Assembly: GCA_030549495.1 (NCBI GenBank)
Contig: JAUIRK010000463.1
Coordinates: 433,001-497,000 of the forward strand
DNA from: Nectonema munidae
Lineage: Eukaryota > Nematomorpha > Nectonematoida > Nectonematidae
Direction: 5' to 3'
Length of the DNA: 64,000 nt
In this document: one piece after another, positions 50,401 to 54,882 of the stretch
How the letters are laid out: the number at the start of each line of letters is the position of its first letter
How positions within the stretch are numbered: the first letter of the stretch is position 1
Program-made: the position numbers and the translations under genes
Notes under the pieces: model-generated
What the model was told of the DNA's origin: nothing
The model's input: the letters and a program-made list of their open reading frames with translations, nothing else
Databases searched by the model: none

Positions 50401-50853
50401 TTCAAAATAACTTTTCTCTAGTTACAAAATAGTCAATTAAGTCTTTAACGAAATTATAAGAATTAAGAGCATTTTCTGGTGGGCGCAAAAATTATGATGA
50501 CGTTGGGAGGTGGAGTCGCCATTGGAAGAATAGTCTTATTTTCATTGACATGCTGCGTGATTTAACTAAAATTGGTTTAACACAGTAGACTATTTGTAAT
50601 ATTGATCATTAAATATATAGTATGCATCTCTTTGACCAAAGCAATAAATATGAAAAGTTTCTTCAAATATCGTTTTTATATTCCATTATAAATATTGATT
50701 ACAATCTGAAATGTTTGCTTTTAACTGAAGCAATAAAGTATTGAAAACGTGAATGTTATATCTTTTTTTATTTGTTTTTAGTCTAAAGATACAAAGCCAA
50801 AAGGCAAAGCAGCCTCATCTACATCAAAGAATAAAAAGCAAAAAATAAAATAA
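5452..50853 (+). CDS. RFC1: replication factor C subunit 1 (RFC large subunit), 23 exons, start codon exon not placed
   Basis: This is the large subunit of the heteropentameric RFC clamp loader, which uses ATP to open PCNA and load it at primer-template junctions in the nucleus. Twenty-three exons join with GT-AG introns and matching phases into about 870 codons, against roughly 1,150 in human RFC1; the N-terminal linker is the shortened part. Seen in order: DIRKF N-terminus, Lys-rich linker with a duplicated module (about residues 61-156), BRCT domain (about 170-265), AAA+ core with GPPGVGKTT Walker A (about 375) and IIMDEIDG Walker B (about 440), NDRN sensor 1 (about 475), the RFC1-family collar domain (about 570-790), and an Asp/Lys-rich tail. 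The family is recognised from many conserved strings such as [16 protein letters not shown] and DRGGMQEII. Introns range from 52 bp to 11.4 kb. I expect an upstream exon supplying the ATG. Confidence 0.95.
5548..5578 (+). CDS. RFC1: RFC1 exon: basic KRRKIIY motif
   Basis: Ten codons plus one base, [10 protein letters not shown], between a TTTCTAG acceptor and a GTATGC donor. It matches the basic patch before the acidic DSDSE run in vertebrate RFC1, probably a nuclear localisation signal (inference). Confidence 0.85.
6030..6099 (+). repeat. tandem duplication, period 39 bp
   Basis: A 31-bp block beginning TCTCTTAAAGTTATTAGC occurs at 6030-6060 and again, identical, at 6069-6099 within an RFC1 intron. 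A recent local duplication. Confidence 0.9.
7747..7776 (+). CDS. RFC1: RFC1 micro-exon: acidic SDDEE run
   Basis: A 30-nt micro-exon with acceptor TTTTAAG and donor GTATTT. Joined to the preceding exon it gives [14 protein letters not shown], the counterpart of the IIYDSDSESEE stretch of vertebrate RFC1. Entry and exit phases both equal 1, so skipping it would keep the frame. Confidence 0.8.
7860..7930 (+). CDS. RFC1: RFC1 exon: linker with KPEAFFENL motif
   Basis: After the split codon this exon reads [19 protein letters not shown] followed by FENL, ending phase 0 at a GTAAAT donor. The KP-x-AFF string corresponds in position to the PTSVLDYFG motif of vertebrate RFC1, which precedes the long charged linker. 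Confidence 0.8.
8662..8698 (+). CDS. RFC1: RFC1 exon A, first copy of duplicated linker module
   Basis: This exon encodes [12 protein letters not shown] plus one base (phase 0 in, 1 out) between TTTTTAAG and GTAAAT. The exon at 13261 has the same 37-nt length and differs at only 3 positions. It pairs with the exon at 9764 to make the first 48-residue linker module. Confidence 0.8.
9764..9870 (+). CDS. RFC1: RFC1 exon B, first copy of duplicated linker module
   Basis: After the split Asn codon this 107-nt exon encodes a Lys/Thr/Pro-rich segment including [14 protein letters not shown] and DVND, ending KK before GTAACT. Phase 1 in, 0 out. The exon at 14868 has identical length and phases and shares QTES, PKP, DVND and the terminal KK. 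Confidence 0.8.
9871..13260. other. RFC1 intron between exons B1 and A2
   Basis: AT-rich, with the unassigned antisense frame at 10846-11196 and nothing else that I can identify. Confidence 0.5.
10846..11196 (-). other. unassigned 116-codon open frame in RFC1 intron
   Basis: An antisense open frame with Met start and stop. It is Lys/Asn/Ile-rich and contains AT-repeat sequence coding IYNSNIYNI between two copies of the ACATGCATCAGTATTTTGG block (10956-10975 and 11020-11038). I recognise no domain. It may be a repeat-derived frame rather than a gene. Confidence 0.25.
13261..13297 (+). CDS. RFC1: RFC1 exon A, second copy
   Basis: This exon encodes [12 protein letters not shown] plus one base, between ATTTTTAG and GTAAAA. 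It is 34/37 identical to the exon at 8662, and phases are the same, so both can be included in one reading frame. Confidence 0.78.
13391..13674. mobile_element. long hairpin MITE (arms about 130 bp)
   Basis: The left arm begins TATTTATTATAAAATAAAAA and passes through AAGTGTTCATAGTCAT and GAGAATTAGCGACAGAGAT; the reverse complement of the right arm shows the same blocks in the same order (TTATTATAAAAC, CAAAGTGTCTACAGTCGTA, GAGAATTAGCAACAGAGAT). Such a near-palindrome without coding capacity is typical of a hairpin MITE. It lies between RFC1 exons A2 and B2. Confidence 0.75.
14868..14974 (+). CDS. RFC1: RFC1 exon B, second copy
   Basis: A 107-nt exon after GTTTTAG and before GTCTCT. It encodes [17 protein letters not shown], then [13 protein letters not shown], parallel to the exon at 9764 in length, phase and motif order but much more diverged than the exon A copies. 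Confidence 0.78.
15244..16946 (-). pseudogene. broken transposase-like gene, family not identified
   Basis: Consecutive - strand frames make one protein interrupted by frameshifts and stops. It starts [12 protein letters not shown] at 16946, followed by a Cys-poor domain, then [18 protein letters not shown], then [18 protein letters not shown], then [20 protein letters not shown] and [16 protein letters not shown]-like text, ending [20 protein letters not shown] at 15270. The D-TT-x-NTG-x-NNG and H-x-LDR pattern looks like an RNase-H-fold transposase, but I cannot name the superfamily. Conserved blocks in more than one frame show it once coded for a single protein. Confidence 0.6.
18050..18400 (+). 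mobile_element. 3' end of a LINE ORF2 (decayed)
   Basis: Read with stops, the + strand gives TQRLR[14 protein letters not shown], [19 protein letters not shown]-like text and DMLYW-x-GKIKI. The QRLRWFGHV...GRPK-W-x-F-KD-K-LGL...W pattern is the classic C-terminal tail of non-LTR retrotransposon ORF2. The original Trp codons now read TGA or TAG in several places. Confidence 0.65.
18471..19180. mobile_element. foldback-like element with subrepeated inverted termini
   Basis: The left end holds two tandem units of CTTTTGCAATTCCGTTACC type (18475-18516). The right end holds three units in inverse orientation (GTAACGGAATTGCAAAAG at 19115, then related copies to about 19176). No transposase is seen between them. 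Inverted termini built of short tandem units are typical of foldback-like or Mutator-like non-autonomous elements. Confidence 0.6.
20068..20148 (+). CDS. RFC1: RFC1 exon: lead into BRCT domain
   Basis: Twenty-seven codons, phase 0/0: [15 protein letters not shown] then SKEIPK. The Y-L[15 protein letters not shown] string directly precedes the BRCT domain in RFC1 and forms part of its DNA 5'-phosphate-binding region. Confidence 0.92.
20206..20385 (+). CDS. RFC1: RFC1 exon: BRCT domain core
   Basis: Sixty codons from [16 protein letters not shown] to [32 protein letters not shown] and [10 protein letters not shown] are hallmarks of the RFC1 BRCT domain, which binds 5'-phosphorylated double-stranded DNA ends. 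Acceptor TTTTAAG, donor GTTTAT, phase 0/0. Confidence 0.95.
21560..21960 (+). pseudogene. hAT-type TTF zinc-finger transposase remnant
   Basis: The frame from 21569 reads [17 protein letters not shown], then [17 protein letters not shown]. The FITTGF-x-N-x-KKA...F-x-HEKS-x-SH pattern is the TTF-type zinc finger found at the N-terminus of ZMYM1-like hAT transposases. The frame stops at 21782 and only short similar text follows, so this is a truncated relic. Confidence 0.55.
22223..22845. mobile_element. non-autonomous hAT element with 8-bp target duplication
   Basis: The left end CAAGGGTTCTCAACC and the right end GAGAAACCCTG are inverted repeats of the hAT type (CAGGGTTTCTCAA). They are flanked by an identical 8-bp direct repeat GTATAAAT at 22215-22222 and 22846-22853. 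Internal GGCCCCC blocks near both ends extend the inversion. No transposase inside. An intact duplication indicates a fairly recent insertion. Confidence 0.88.
23287..24403 (+). mobile_element. internally deleted Tigger/pogo transposon
   Basis: The first frame (to 23508) carries a CENP-B/pogo helix-turn-helix, [19 protein letters not shown] then [19 protein letters not shown]. After a missing catalytic centre, broken frames give [13 protein letters not shown]-like text, then [14 protein letters not shown] and [12 protein letters not shown], the usual C-terminal part of Tigger transposases. The right terminus near 24395-24403 reads as the complement of CAGTAGATTTTCACTATTAC with a TA after it; the left terminus was not found. 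Confidence 0.8.
24407..24539 (+). repeat. dispersed repeat, copy 1
   Basis: About 130 bp, with the central block CAAAGCGAGAGATCATCTTT identical to the copy at 25852. It directly abuts the Tigger right terminus, so the transposon may have inserted at a TA in this repeat. Confidence 0.8.
24831..25043 (+). CDS. RFC1: RFC1 exon: end of BRCT and charged linker
   Basis: Seventy-one codons beginning [18 protein letters not shown], the last strand and helix of the BRCT fold, then a basic Ser-rich linker ending QTRKSIDR before GTATCT. The following intron is only 52 bp and is open in one frame, so a naive translation would run through it. Confidence 0.93.
25096..25228 (+). CDS. RFC1: RFC1 exon: start of AAA+ module (LVDKYKP)
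   Basis: This exon encodes [20 protein letters not shown], then GQKGE and a Trp-rich helix (HWLKNW). The VDKYKP motif (RFC box II) opens the AAA+ domain of clamp-loader subunits. Exits in phase 1 at GTATGT. Confidence 0.94.
25292..25392 (+). CDS. RFC1: RFC1 exon: Walker A (P-loop)
   Basis: This exon encodes [20 protein letters not shown] then [16 protein letters not shown] is the RFC box III/Walker A ATP-binding loop and is intact. The donor GTAAAC opens the 11.4-kb transposon-filled intron that ends at 36838. Confidence 0.96.
25549..25850. mobile_element. hAT-like MITE fragment
   Basis: Begins CAGGATTTCTGAACCGTG after TTCTATAC. Its body, including CACTTATTGTTCAGAATTGA and TCCTTTTTCTTGTAATATGG, is shared with an inverted copy at 47162-47565 and a partial copy at 56100-56175. 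The second terminus is missing, cut by the next repeat. Confidence 0.6.
25852..25982 (+). repeat. dispersed repeat, copy 2
   Basis: Direct-repeat partner of 24407-24539, with about 85-90% visual identity. The two copies flank RFC1 exons 24831-25392. Confidence 0.8.
26731..26774 (-). other. LINE 3' UTR hairpin
   Basis: AGCGAAACT at 26731-26739 and AGTTTCGCT at 26766-26774 form a perfect 9-bp stem around a 26-base loop, shortly before the presumed 3' end of the LINE. In some LINEs such stems are recognised by the RT; that role here is inference. Confidence 0.6.
26833..27159 (-). pseudogene. LINE ORF2 C-terminal domain
   Basis: This frame encodes [20 protein letters not shown], then [26 protein letters not shown] and [10 protein letters not shown] before a stop at 26833. 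The LHWL-x-IK-RI-x-FK and A-x-LW-x-SLP...FKK-LKT-LF boxes mark the end of CR1/jockey-type ORF2. Confidence 0.8.
27165..27856 (+). mobile_element. secondary insertion in the LINE, ending in a (TTGAA)n tail
   Basis: LINE ORF2 text stops at NTCARI (about 27856) and resumes at the [10 protein letters not shown] block (27159). The intervening about 690 bp ends on the + strand with CAATAAA followed by four to five TTGAA units (27828-27853). A short tandem 3' tail after AATAAA is typical of a 5'-truncated non-LTR insertion in + orientation. No target duplication recognised. Confidence 0.55.
27860..29221 (-). pseudogene. LINE ORF2 reverse-transcriptase domain with stop in the catalytic box
   Basis: The frame at 29018-28320 reads [56 protein letters not shown] and [18 protein letters not shown], all canonical RT boxes. 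It ends FESFS, stop, ADDIFVF: the Tyr or Phe codon of the ADD box is TAG at 28320-28322. The thumb continues [17 protein letters not shown] and, after a frameshift, [14 protein letters not shown]. Confidence 0.85.
29290..30300 (-). pseudogene. LINE ORF2 endonuclease part, broken
   Basis: Broken frames show a C-terminal EEP-type endonuclease: [15 protein letters not shown] at about 29870, then [20 protein letters not shown] and [15 protein letters not shown] and SDH-x-P are the conserved boxes of APE-like endonucleases that nick the target DNA. Several frameshifts. Confidence 0.75.
30338..31493 (-). pseudogene. LINE ORF1: PHD-like finger plus CCHC zinc knuckles
   Basis: The probable start at 31493 reads [19 protein letters not shown], then in a shifted frame [20 protein letters not shown], giving the C-x2-C...C-x2-H-x3-H-type spacing of a PHD finger. 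A coiled-coil-like part follows with a 19-residue unit doubled. Near the end, [17 protein letters not shown] is a CCHC knuckle and [13 protein letters not shown] a second Cys cluster. Frameshifts near 31400 and 30700 break it. ORF1 proteins of CR1-group LINEs bind the element RNA. Confidence 0.7.
31120..31233 (-). repeat. 57-bp perfect tandem duplication in LINE ORF1
   Basis: Two identical 57-bp units (31120-31176 and 31177-31233) encode [19 protein letters not shown] twice, in frame. Exact identity in an otherwise decayed element indicates a late duplication, or one carried by the source copy. Confidence 0.92.
31511..32934. other. AT-rich intronic sequence
   Basis: No gene or element recognised between the LINE 5' end and the nested transposons. 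Confidence 0.5.
32935..32965 (-). mobile_element. 3' tail of LINE split by hAT insertion
   Basis: The - strand reads GTGTAGAAGAAGAAGAATAA, which continues the LINE fragment at 35772-36180 once the hAT element and one target copy are removed (…LGDKV, stop, then an AAG-rich tail). Confidence 0.5.
33443..35540 (-). pseudogene. hAT transposase (BED finger to dimerisation domain), broken
   Basis: From right to left: [15 protein letters not shown], a BED-type finger (CVVCHAVL and ERHLKTNHS at about 35400), [20 protein letters not shown] then FVYSRF (35095-34811) and [34 protein letters not shown] (34500), and the C-terminal domain with FPWTK-like text and [19 protein letters not shown] (33550). 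The DETTD box carries the first catalytic Asp. Stops, frameshifts and the nested LINE tail make it non-functional. Confidence 0.85.
33955..34322 (+). mobile_element. RTE-like LINE 3' fragment nested in hAT
   Basis: This fragment contains the block GAGGGTTTGCGTCAGGAAGG, a frame reading [20 protein letters not shown] (ORF2 tail) and a (GAT)n 3' end at 34306-34322. The hAT gene resumes on either side, and ACAATGTGCATTAT (33936-33949) and ACAATGTGCAATAAT (34324-34338) look like the target duplication. Confidence 0.8.
35772..36180 (-). mobile_element. LINE ORF2 C-terminal fragment (host of the hAT)
   Basis: The - strand reads [24 protein letters not shown], then [40 protein letters not shown] and [10 protein letters not shown]. 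This is the classic ORF2 tail (RSLV...LRW-GH...GKR-RGRP-KRW-D...LGL...D-W). The hAT inserted exactly where it breaks off. Confidence 0.8.
36839..36950 (+). CDS. RFC1: RFC1 exon: NASD motif
   Basis: This exon encodes [20 protein letters not shown] and then a helix ending TLQNYL plus one base. The NASD-x-RSK string (RFC box IV) is diagnostic of RFC1. Acceptor ATATAG, donor GTATTT. Confidence 0.95.
36951..39266. other. RFC1 intron before Walker B exon
   Basis: Holds the hairpin MITE at 37510-37765 and a 10-G run at 38421-38430. A TGTGTCCAATTTTTG block at 37832 echoes the MITE terminus. Confidence 0.5.
37510..37765. mobile_element. hairpin MITE, about 256 bp
   Basis: GGACACTTT at the left and AAAGTGTCC at the right are inverted, and the inner arms CTCCTTTTTCAAAGCAAATA and TATTTGCTTTGAAAAGGAG match over some 30 bp. 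No coding potential and no clear target duplication. Confidence 0.65.
39267..39395 (+). CDS. RFC1: RFC1 exon: Walker B
   Basis: After a split Gln codon the exon reads [20 protein letters not shown] then [11 protein letters not shown] and KKSKVPII. The DE of Walker B (box V) that activates water for ATP hydrolysis is intact. Donor GTAACT, phase 1. The open frame upstream of 39267 is intronic. Confidence 0.95.
39396..42290. other. RFC1 intron, no feature seen
   Basis: AT-rich sequence of 2.9 kb. The small open frame at 41969-42163 shows no recognisable motif. Confidence 0.5.
42291..42481 (+). CDS. RFC1: RFC1 exon: sensor 1 and lid region
   Basis: With the split Cys codon the exon reads [18 protein letters not shown], then [16 protein letters not shown] and VRQ. 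CNDRN carries the sensor 1 Asn (box VI); FYKPR and VRQ match boxes VII-VIII. Acceptor TTTTAG, donor GTAGGA, phase 2-base in and 0 out. Confidence 0.95.
42812..42834. repeat. (ATA)n microsatellite
   Basis: About eight ATA units in an RFC1 intron. Confidence 0.9.
43217..43315 (+). CDS. RFC1: RFC1 exon: LHNLNMW helix
   Basis: Thirty-three codons, [19 protein letters not shown] then a Ser/Lys-rich segment. Matches the VLHNLSMW helix that follows the VRQ motif in RFC1. Both phases 0. Confidence 0.92.
43316..45917. other. RFC1 intron with unassigned open stretches
   Basis: A Tc1-like word, ACAGTGCCGTGCCAAAGTTT, occurs at 43517. Two Met-less open stretches (44577-44810 and 45425-45575) read like protein but match nothing I know. 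Confidence 0.4.
45918..46066 (+). CDS. RFC1: RFC1 exon: start of C-terminal collar domain
   Basis: This exon encodes [14 protein letters not shown], then [21 protein letters not shown]. The pattern F-x-x-x-R-x-VF and D-YS-x-PLF-QENYL is the opening of the RFC1-specific C-terminal domain that packs in the pentamer collar. The MGP tripeptide found before it in vertebrates is missing, so a tiny unseen exon is possible. Confidence 0.92.
46129..46252 (+). CDS. RFC1: RFC1 exon: AADS helix and NWSLLPTQ
   Basis: This exon encodes [20 protein letters not shown] then a helix ending NNWSLLPTQ before GTAACT. L-SKAADS and NWSLLP-Q are strongly conserved in RFC1 C-terminal domains. Acceptor TTTCAG. Confidence 0.93.
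46548..46693 (+). CDS. RFC1: RFC1 exon: PG-x-x-x-GY and FPSFFGK region
   Basis: The AG at 46546-46547 was chosen because it keeps phase 0 and gives [20 protein letters not shown] aligned without gaps to the family; the nearer-looking AG at 46560 would break the frame. Then [15 protein letters not shown] and LHTSL. Donor GTAAGA. Confidence 0.9.
47162..47565. mobile_element. hAT-like MITE
   Basis: Left end CATGGTTCTCAACCTTTTT and right end GAGAAACCCTG are hAT-type inverted termini. Its interior matches, in inverse orientation, the element at 25549-25850. Flanks CTCTAAAT and CTGTAAAA could be a degenerate 8-bp target duplication. Confidence 0.65.
48283..48395 (+). repeat. dispersed repeat in inverse relation to 51139-51245
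   Basis: Contains TCGAATTTTTGGCCCATATT and GGAGTGTAGTCGATCT. The reverse complement appears at 51139-51245, about 90% alike by eye. Confidence 0.8.
48605..48818 (+). CDS. RFC1: RFC1 exon: C-terminal helical domain
   Basis: This exon encodes [20 protein letters not shown], then [20 protein letters not shown] and AWKNE. Matches the helix bundle with DYL and MD-YYL-KEDF strings of vertebrate RFC1. Phase 2 in, 0 out. Confidence 0.92.
49491..49694 (+). CDS. RFC1: RFC1 exon: end of folded part and acidic tail
   Basis: This exon encodes [20 protein letters not shown], then a tail with a run of six Asp codons (GAT repeat at about 49612-49631) and a Glu run. The T-R-x-YN-x-x-AH string ends the RFC1 family domain. 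Acceptor GCTAAAG, donor GTAAGT. Confidence 0.93.
49695..50781. other. last RFC1 intron
   Basis: AT-rich sequence with no element recognised. Confidence 0.5.
50782..50853 (+). CDS. RFC1: RFC1 terminal exon, basic C-terminus and stop
   Basis: Twenty-three codons, [23 protein letters not shown], then TAA at 50851-50853. The basic tail parallels the GKGKSSKK end of vertebrate RFC1. An AATAAA lies within the last codons (50839) and another at about 51081; either could serve the poly(A) signal. Confidence 0.9.
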   Translation, partial: SKDTKPKGKAASSTSKNKKQKIK

Positions 50854-51138
50854 TCTTTTTTTGTGTTTTCTTTCTAGTTACTGCAACATGTATTCTCTCC
50901 AGCACAAAACACTCTCAGGTTTATATGATAGATATCATATTCAATTTGAAATAATAAATTGTAATTTAGACTTATTTGTGATATTCCTTAACCCGTTTTA
51001 GTTAAAGAAAACGATTTTCACTATTCCCTATTGAATTCGATAGGAAATTTGAATTCGTCTGCATTTTAGTCTGCAAGAACAATAAACCAAAATCCGTTAA
51101 TGTAAAATAGAAAGATAAAACAGGGTGGGGGGGGGGGG

Positions 51139-51245
51139 GCGATCGCAACCTACAATCAATCACTTCTGTAAAAATAGATCGACTACACTCCGTTTATCAG
51201 ATTGATAATATAAAATATGGGCCAAAAATTCGAATGATTTTACTC
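51139..51245 (-). repeat. dispersed repeat, inverse copy of 48283-48395
   Basis: Follows a 12-G run (51127-51138). The two copies bracket the last three RFC1 exons in opposite orientation. Confidence 0.8.
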
Positions 51246-52414
51246 AGGATAAGAAAGTATAAATAATGTTGCGCAAGTTTTTTGTTTTTAAATTGTGCCC
51301 CTTCTATCAACTTTTTTTTGGCTACACCACTGCTTCTGTCTAATTTCCATTTAGAGTTAAATTAAAATAGTTTTCAATCGCTACAATTTTATATCAATGA
51401 ATATTGTTAGACTCGCGCTAAGAATTTTTTTTTCAACAAAAGTCACTTAATCTTTATCACTACTTTTGTTACATTTTGTAACATTTGAAAACTAATTTTT
51501 TCAAGTTAAAAAATTTTTTTCAATAGTTATTTGGGAATGAATATTTTGACTATCTATTCAGTTTAAAAGCAAGAATACTCTATTTGCTTAATATTTGAGT
51601 AGAGATATTTTTTATAATGTTCGATTGTTAAATTTTATAAGTAACACTACATAATTAATTAAATCATTATTTTTAAGAAAATTTGTTGATTATTATAATA
51701 TCGAAACAAAATGTTTCAGTTGTTAAAAATGTACTTGATCTATTTATGACGCTGTCCGAATTTTATTTGGCAGGGTTGCCACAAATTTTAAAAGTCAGGG
51801 AAAAAAATTTCTATCAGGGAATATCAGTGAAAATGGATGTTTTTTCTTCAATATCAGGGAATTTGTTAATTTTTTTTATACAACTGAGAAATGTTTTTTA
51901 AAAATATTTTTTTTAACTCTTATCATATCATTGAATCCGATCTCTGTTTTTGGTATATTTTATAAAAAAATATAATGTGTTTAAATTACGGTTGGCGAAA
52001 ATTCTTGAACAAAAACCCAATGTGTTTTTAGATGCGTGTTTGTGTCTTCATTATTTTTGAAAAAATATTGGTGTTTTTTGTGTTTTTGGTAGAAAAATGG
52101 TTTCAAGACAACTATCCTGCGTTCATTATGGGCTACTGGTTTTTGAAACAACAATCAGAAAGTGCATTTTTCTAAAGTCCTTATATAGCTACTTTGCAAT
52201 CTATGTTAACATATTGAAAGAATTTTTTCATTGTATGAAAGGGTCTTTAATAAACCAAGAAACTAAGAAATTTTTTGAGTTTTTATTTATTTTTATATCT
52301 AATAATATTAAATATTATTTTTATTTTAATACTTATATTCTGTTAAAAGTTTATAATATCATGTTTAATATTTTAGAATAAATTTTCTTGTTCTCCTAAA
52401 GTTTTAACTATTTA

Positions 52415-53830
52415 ATGTCTGGGAAAACTTTTTTTAATAATTTGTGGCTCGATCCTAAAGTAGAACCCCAATTTGCATCATGGTTGTCGAAAAAAGAAGG
52501 TGATAACAAAGTTGCATATTGCATGATTTGCAAAAAGTCGATATTTCTTGGAAACATGGGGAGAAAGGCGCTTAACTCTCATATGAAAAGTAAAACGCAT
52601 TCTGTTGTCTTTGAATCCAAACACCATCAACCATCCATTTTGAGTTTTGCTAAAAACGCTCCCACACTTGAACAATAACTAGCCAGGCTATGAATAAGAG
52701 TTCAAACATTAAAGAATTACTAGGCGTTTGTAAAGATGATGTCATTAAAGCTGAAATTTTATGGGTTTTTTTTGTTGTCCAATCTAACTTTTCTATGAAT
52801 TCATGTTCTCATGTTGGCGAAACTTTTAGATTGATGTTTCTAGATTCAAAATTAGCTTCTTGTTTCAAACTGAGTAAAACGAAATGTGGCTATGTTATAA
52901 ATTATGGCCTTAGTCCTTATTTCAATGAAAACTTAATTAATAGTTAAATGCTGTGAAGAATTTGTTATTTGTTTTGATGAAGCTCTGAACAAAGTTTCGC
53001 AAAAAAATCACTCGATGTGTTTTTAAGATTTTATGATGAAGAAAATGACGAAGTTTTGCTCTAGATATTTTGATAGTTCTTTCCTTAGCCATGCCAGAGC
53101 TATAGATATACTTCAAAGTGTGACATGCATCTTAAAACCTTTTAATCAAAACAATCTTTTACAGGTTTCAATGGATGGTCCAAATGTTAATTTACGCTTT
53201 TTGAAAGACTTTGAGATTCAAAGATCAGAAGATGAGAATATCAACAAAAAAAAAAGCTGGTAAACATAGGAGTATGCGGACTTCATGTTTTACATGGAGC
53301 TCTCAGAACTGGCGTGAATACTTCGAAATGGAATTTAAATACCTTTCTTAGAAATGTTTATTTTCTGTTTAAAGACGCACCTGCTCGTAAAGCTGAATTT
53401 ACTCGAATTACAGGATCTTCACTTTTTCCTCTTAGACATTTTCTTGAACTTTCTGAGTTCTATCTATTTTTGATAAGTTAAAGTGTTTCATAGATAATAA
53501 AAAACTACCTTTTACCAAAGCTGCAAATTTAGTGAAAACCCTACTTGAAGACAAGTTGCTGAAACCCAAATTAGCCTTCTTCAACGCGATTTCTTCAGAT
53601 TTTGAGCCTTTTTTGAAAGTTTTTCAATCAAACGCACCCCTCATACCATATTTACACTCCTGTCTTTCTAACATTGTGAAGTCCTTATTTTCTCGCTTCG
53701 TTCGATTTGAAAAACTCGCAAATATATCTAGTGTATTCAAACTTGACTTGAACGATTTTCAAAATTTAGTTGATGTTCAAAAAATTGATATAGGTTTTGC
53801 TGCAAAAAAACTACTTAAAGGCGGCTAATT
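52415..53830 (+). pseudogene. hAT-like transposase with BED-type finger, broken
   Basis: The first frame (52415-52675) starts MSGKTFFNNLWLDPKVEPQF, then AYCMICKKSIFLGNMGRKAL and HMKSKTH, a zinc finger of BED-like spacing. Later frames give EILWVFFVVQSNFSMNSC, SMDGPNVNLRFLKDFE, NIGVCGLHVLHGALRTG, APARKAEFTRITGSSLFPLR and SNAPLIPYLHSCL. The DGPNVN and GLHV-HGA blocks mark a widespread hAT-like family known as repeated uncharacterised proteins in many animals. Frameshifts at about 52680, 53265 and 53470, so non-functional. It lies 1.6 kb after RFC1. Confidence 0.7.
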
Positions 53831-54650
53831 GTAATGAAGAAGAAATTTACATGTTTAAAAAAGAATGCCAAGCATTTCTTATTTCTACTTCTAAAAAAAT
53901 ATTGGAGAGAAGTCCTTTGAAGTACAAACTTCATAAGGACTGACATCTCTAGATCCCACCATGATTTTCAAGACTCCTGAAATTGCCATCGATAGAATGA
54001 ATATTGTTCTTGAGAGCCTTTATGAAGCTCTTTAGAAAGTGTTCTGATACACACAGGGTCCAAAAATATTTGCTTTTATAAAAAAAAATTCTGTATTTAA
54101 AAAATTGTCGTATGGTGAGTTTTTTAGTTTACTTTAATTTTATTTTAAATGTTTTAGATAAAAAGTTGATCTTTGATTTTTTTTACAAAAAATCTTTATT
54201 TGACATATCTTTAAAAAAAAATTTTTTTTTTAATTTTAATTAATAATTTTTTGAAATTTTTTGTGTTGGTGCATTTTTTCCTAATTTTAAATTTGGGCAT
54301 TTTTTCCTACTTTTTAATTGGGGGCATTTTTTCTGCGCAATATATTCGATATGCAAATTTAATTAAAATATTTTCGCTGGAAGTATAGTATTTAAATTCA
54401 CTAATTTTGTAAAAAAAAATATAAAGTAGTCTTATAAATTTAGGTATGCGCTAAATACACTATATTTTAAAGGATTGCTTGAATATTTGGTCTCCCGTGG
54501 TATTTTCAGACCACTAATTTTGAAAATTGCAACAAAAAAATTTCGCCCCCCGATAATTTTGAGGATGTGCGCCTCTGATATTTATATTAATGAAGTGGCG
54601 CTGAGTCATTGAAAAGATGTGGAAATCATAAAAAAAAATATAAATTGAAA

Positions 54651-54876
54651 GGTAAACATCCACTATGGTCATCGATGGATCTTCAACTACCAACTGGTTG
54701 AGGAGGGTGACGATTTACTGGGATTATAGTAAACTGTATAAGGAAAACTTTTAACAAAGAAAAATTTTCACTCATTTTTATTCGCTAAAACATTTTACTA
54801 TAATCCCAGTAACTCGCCGCCCTCTTCCACCAGTTGGTAGTTGAAGATCCGTTGATGACCATAGCGGTCTGTTTAC
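54651..54876. mobile_element. hairpin MITE with arms of about 85 bp
   Basis: Left arm GGTAAACATCCACTATGGTC through ATCTTCAACTACCAACTGGT and ACTGGGATTATAGTAAA; the right arm carries the same text reversed (TTTACTATAATCCCAGT, ACCAGTTGGTAGTTGAAGAT, GACCATAGCGGTCTGTTTAC). Roughly 90% arm identity suggests a young insertion. Confidence 0.85.
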
Positions 54877-54882
54877 TTTTTT

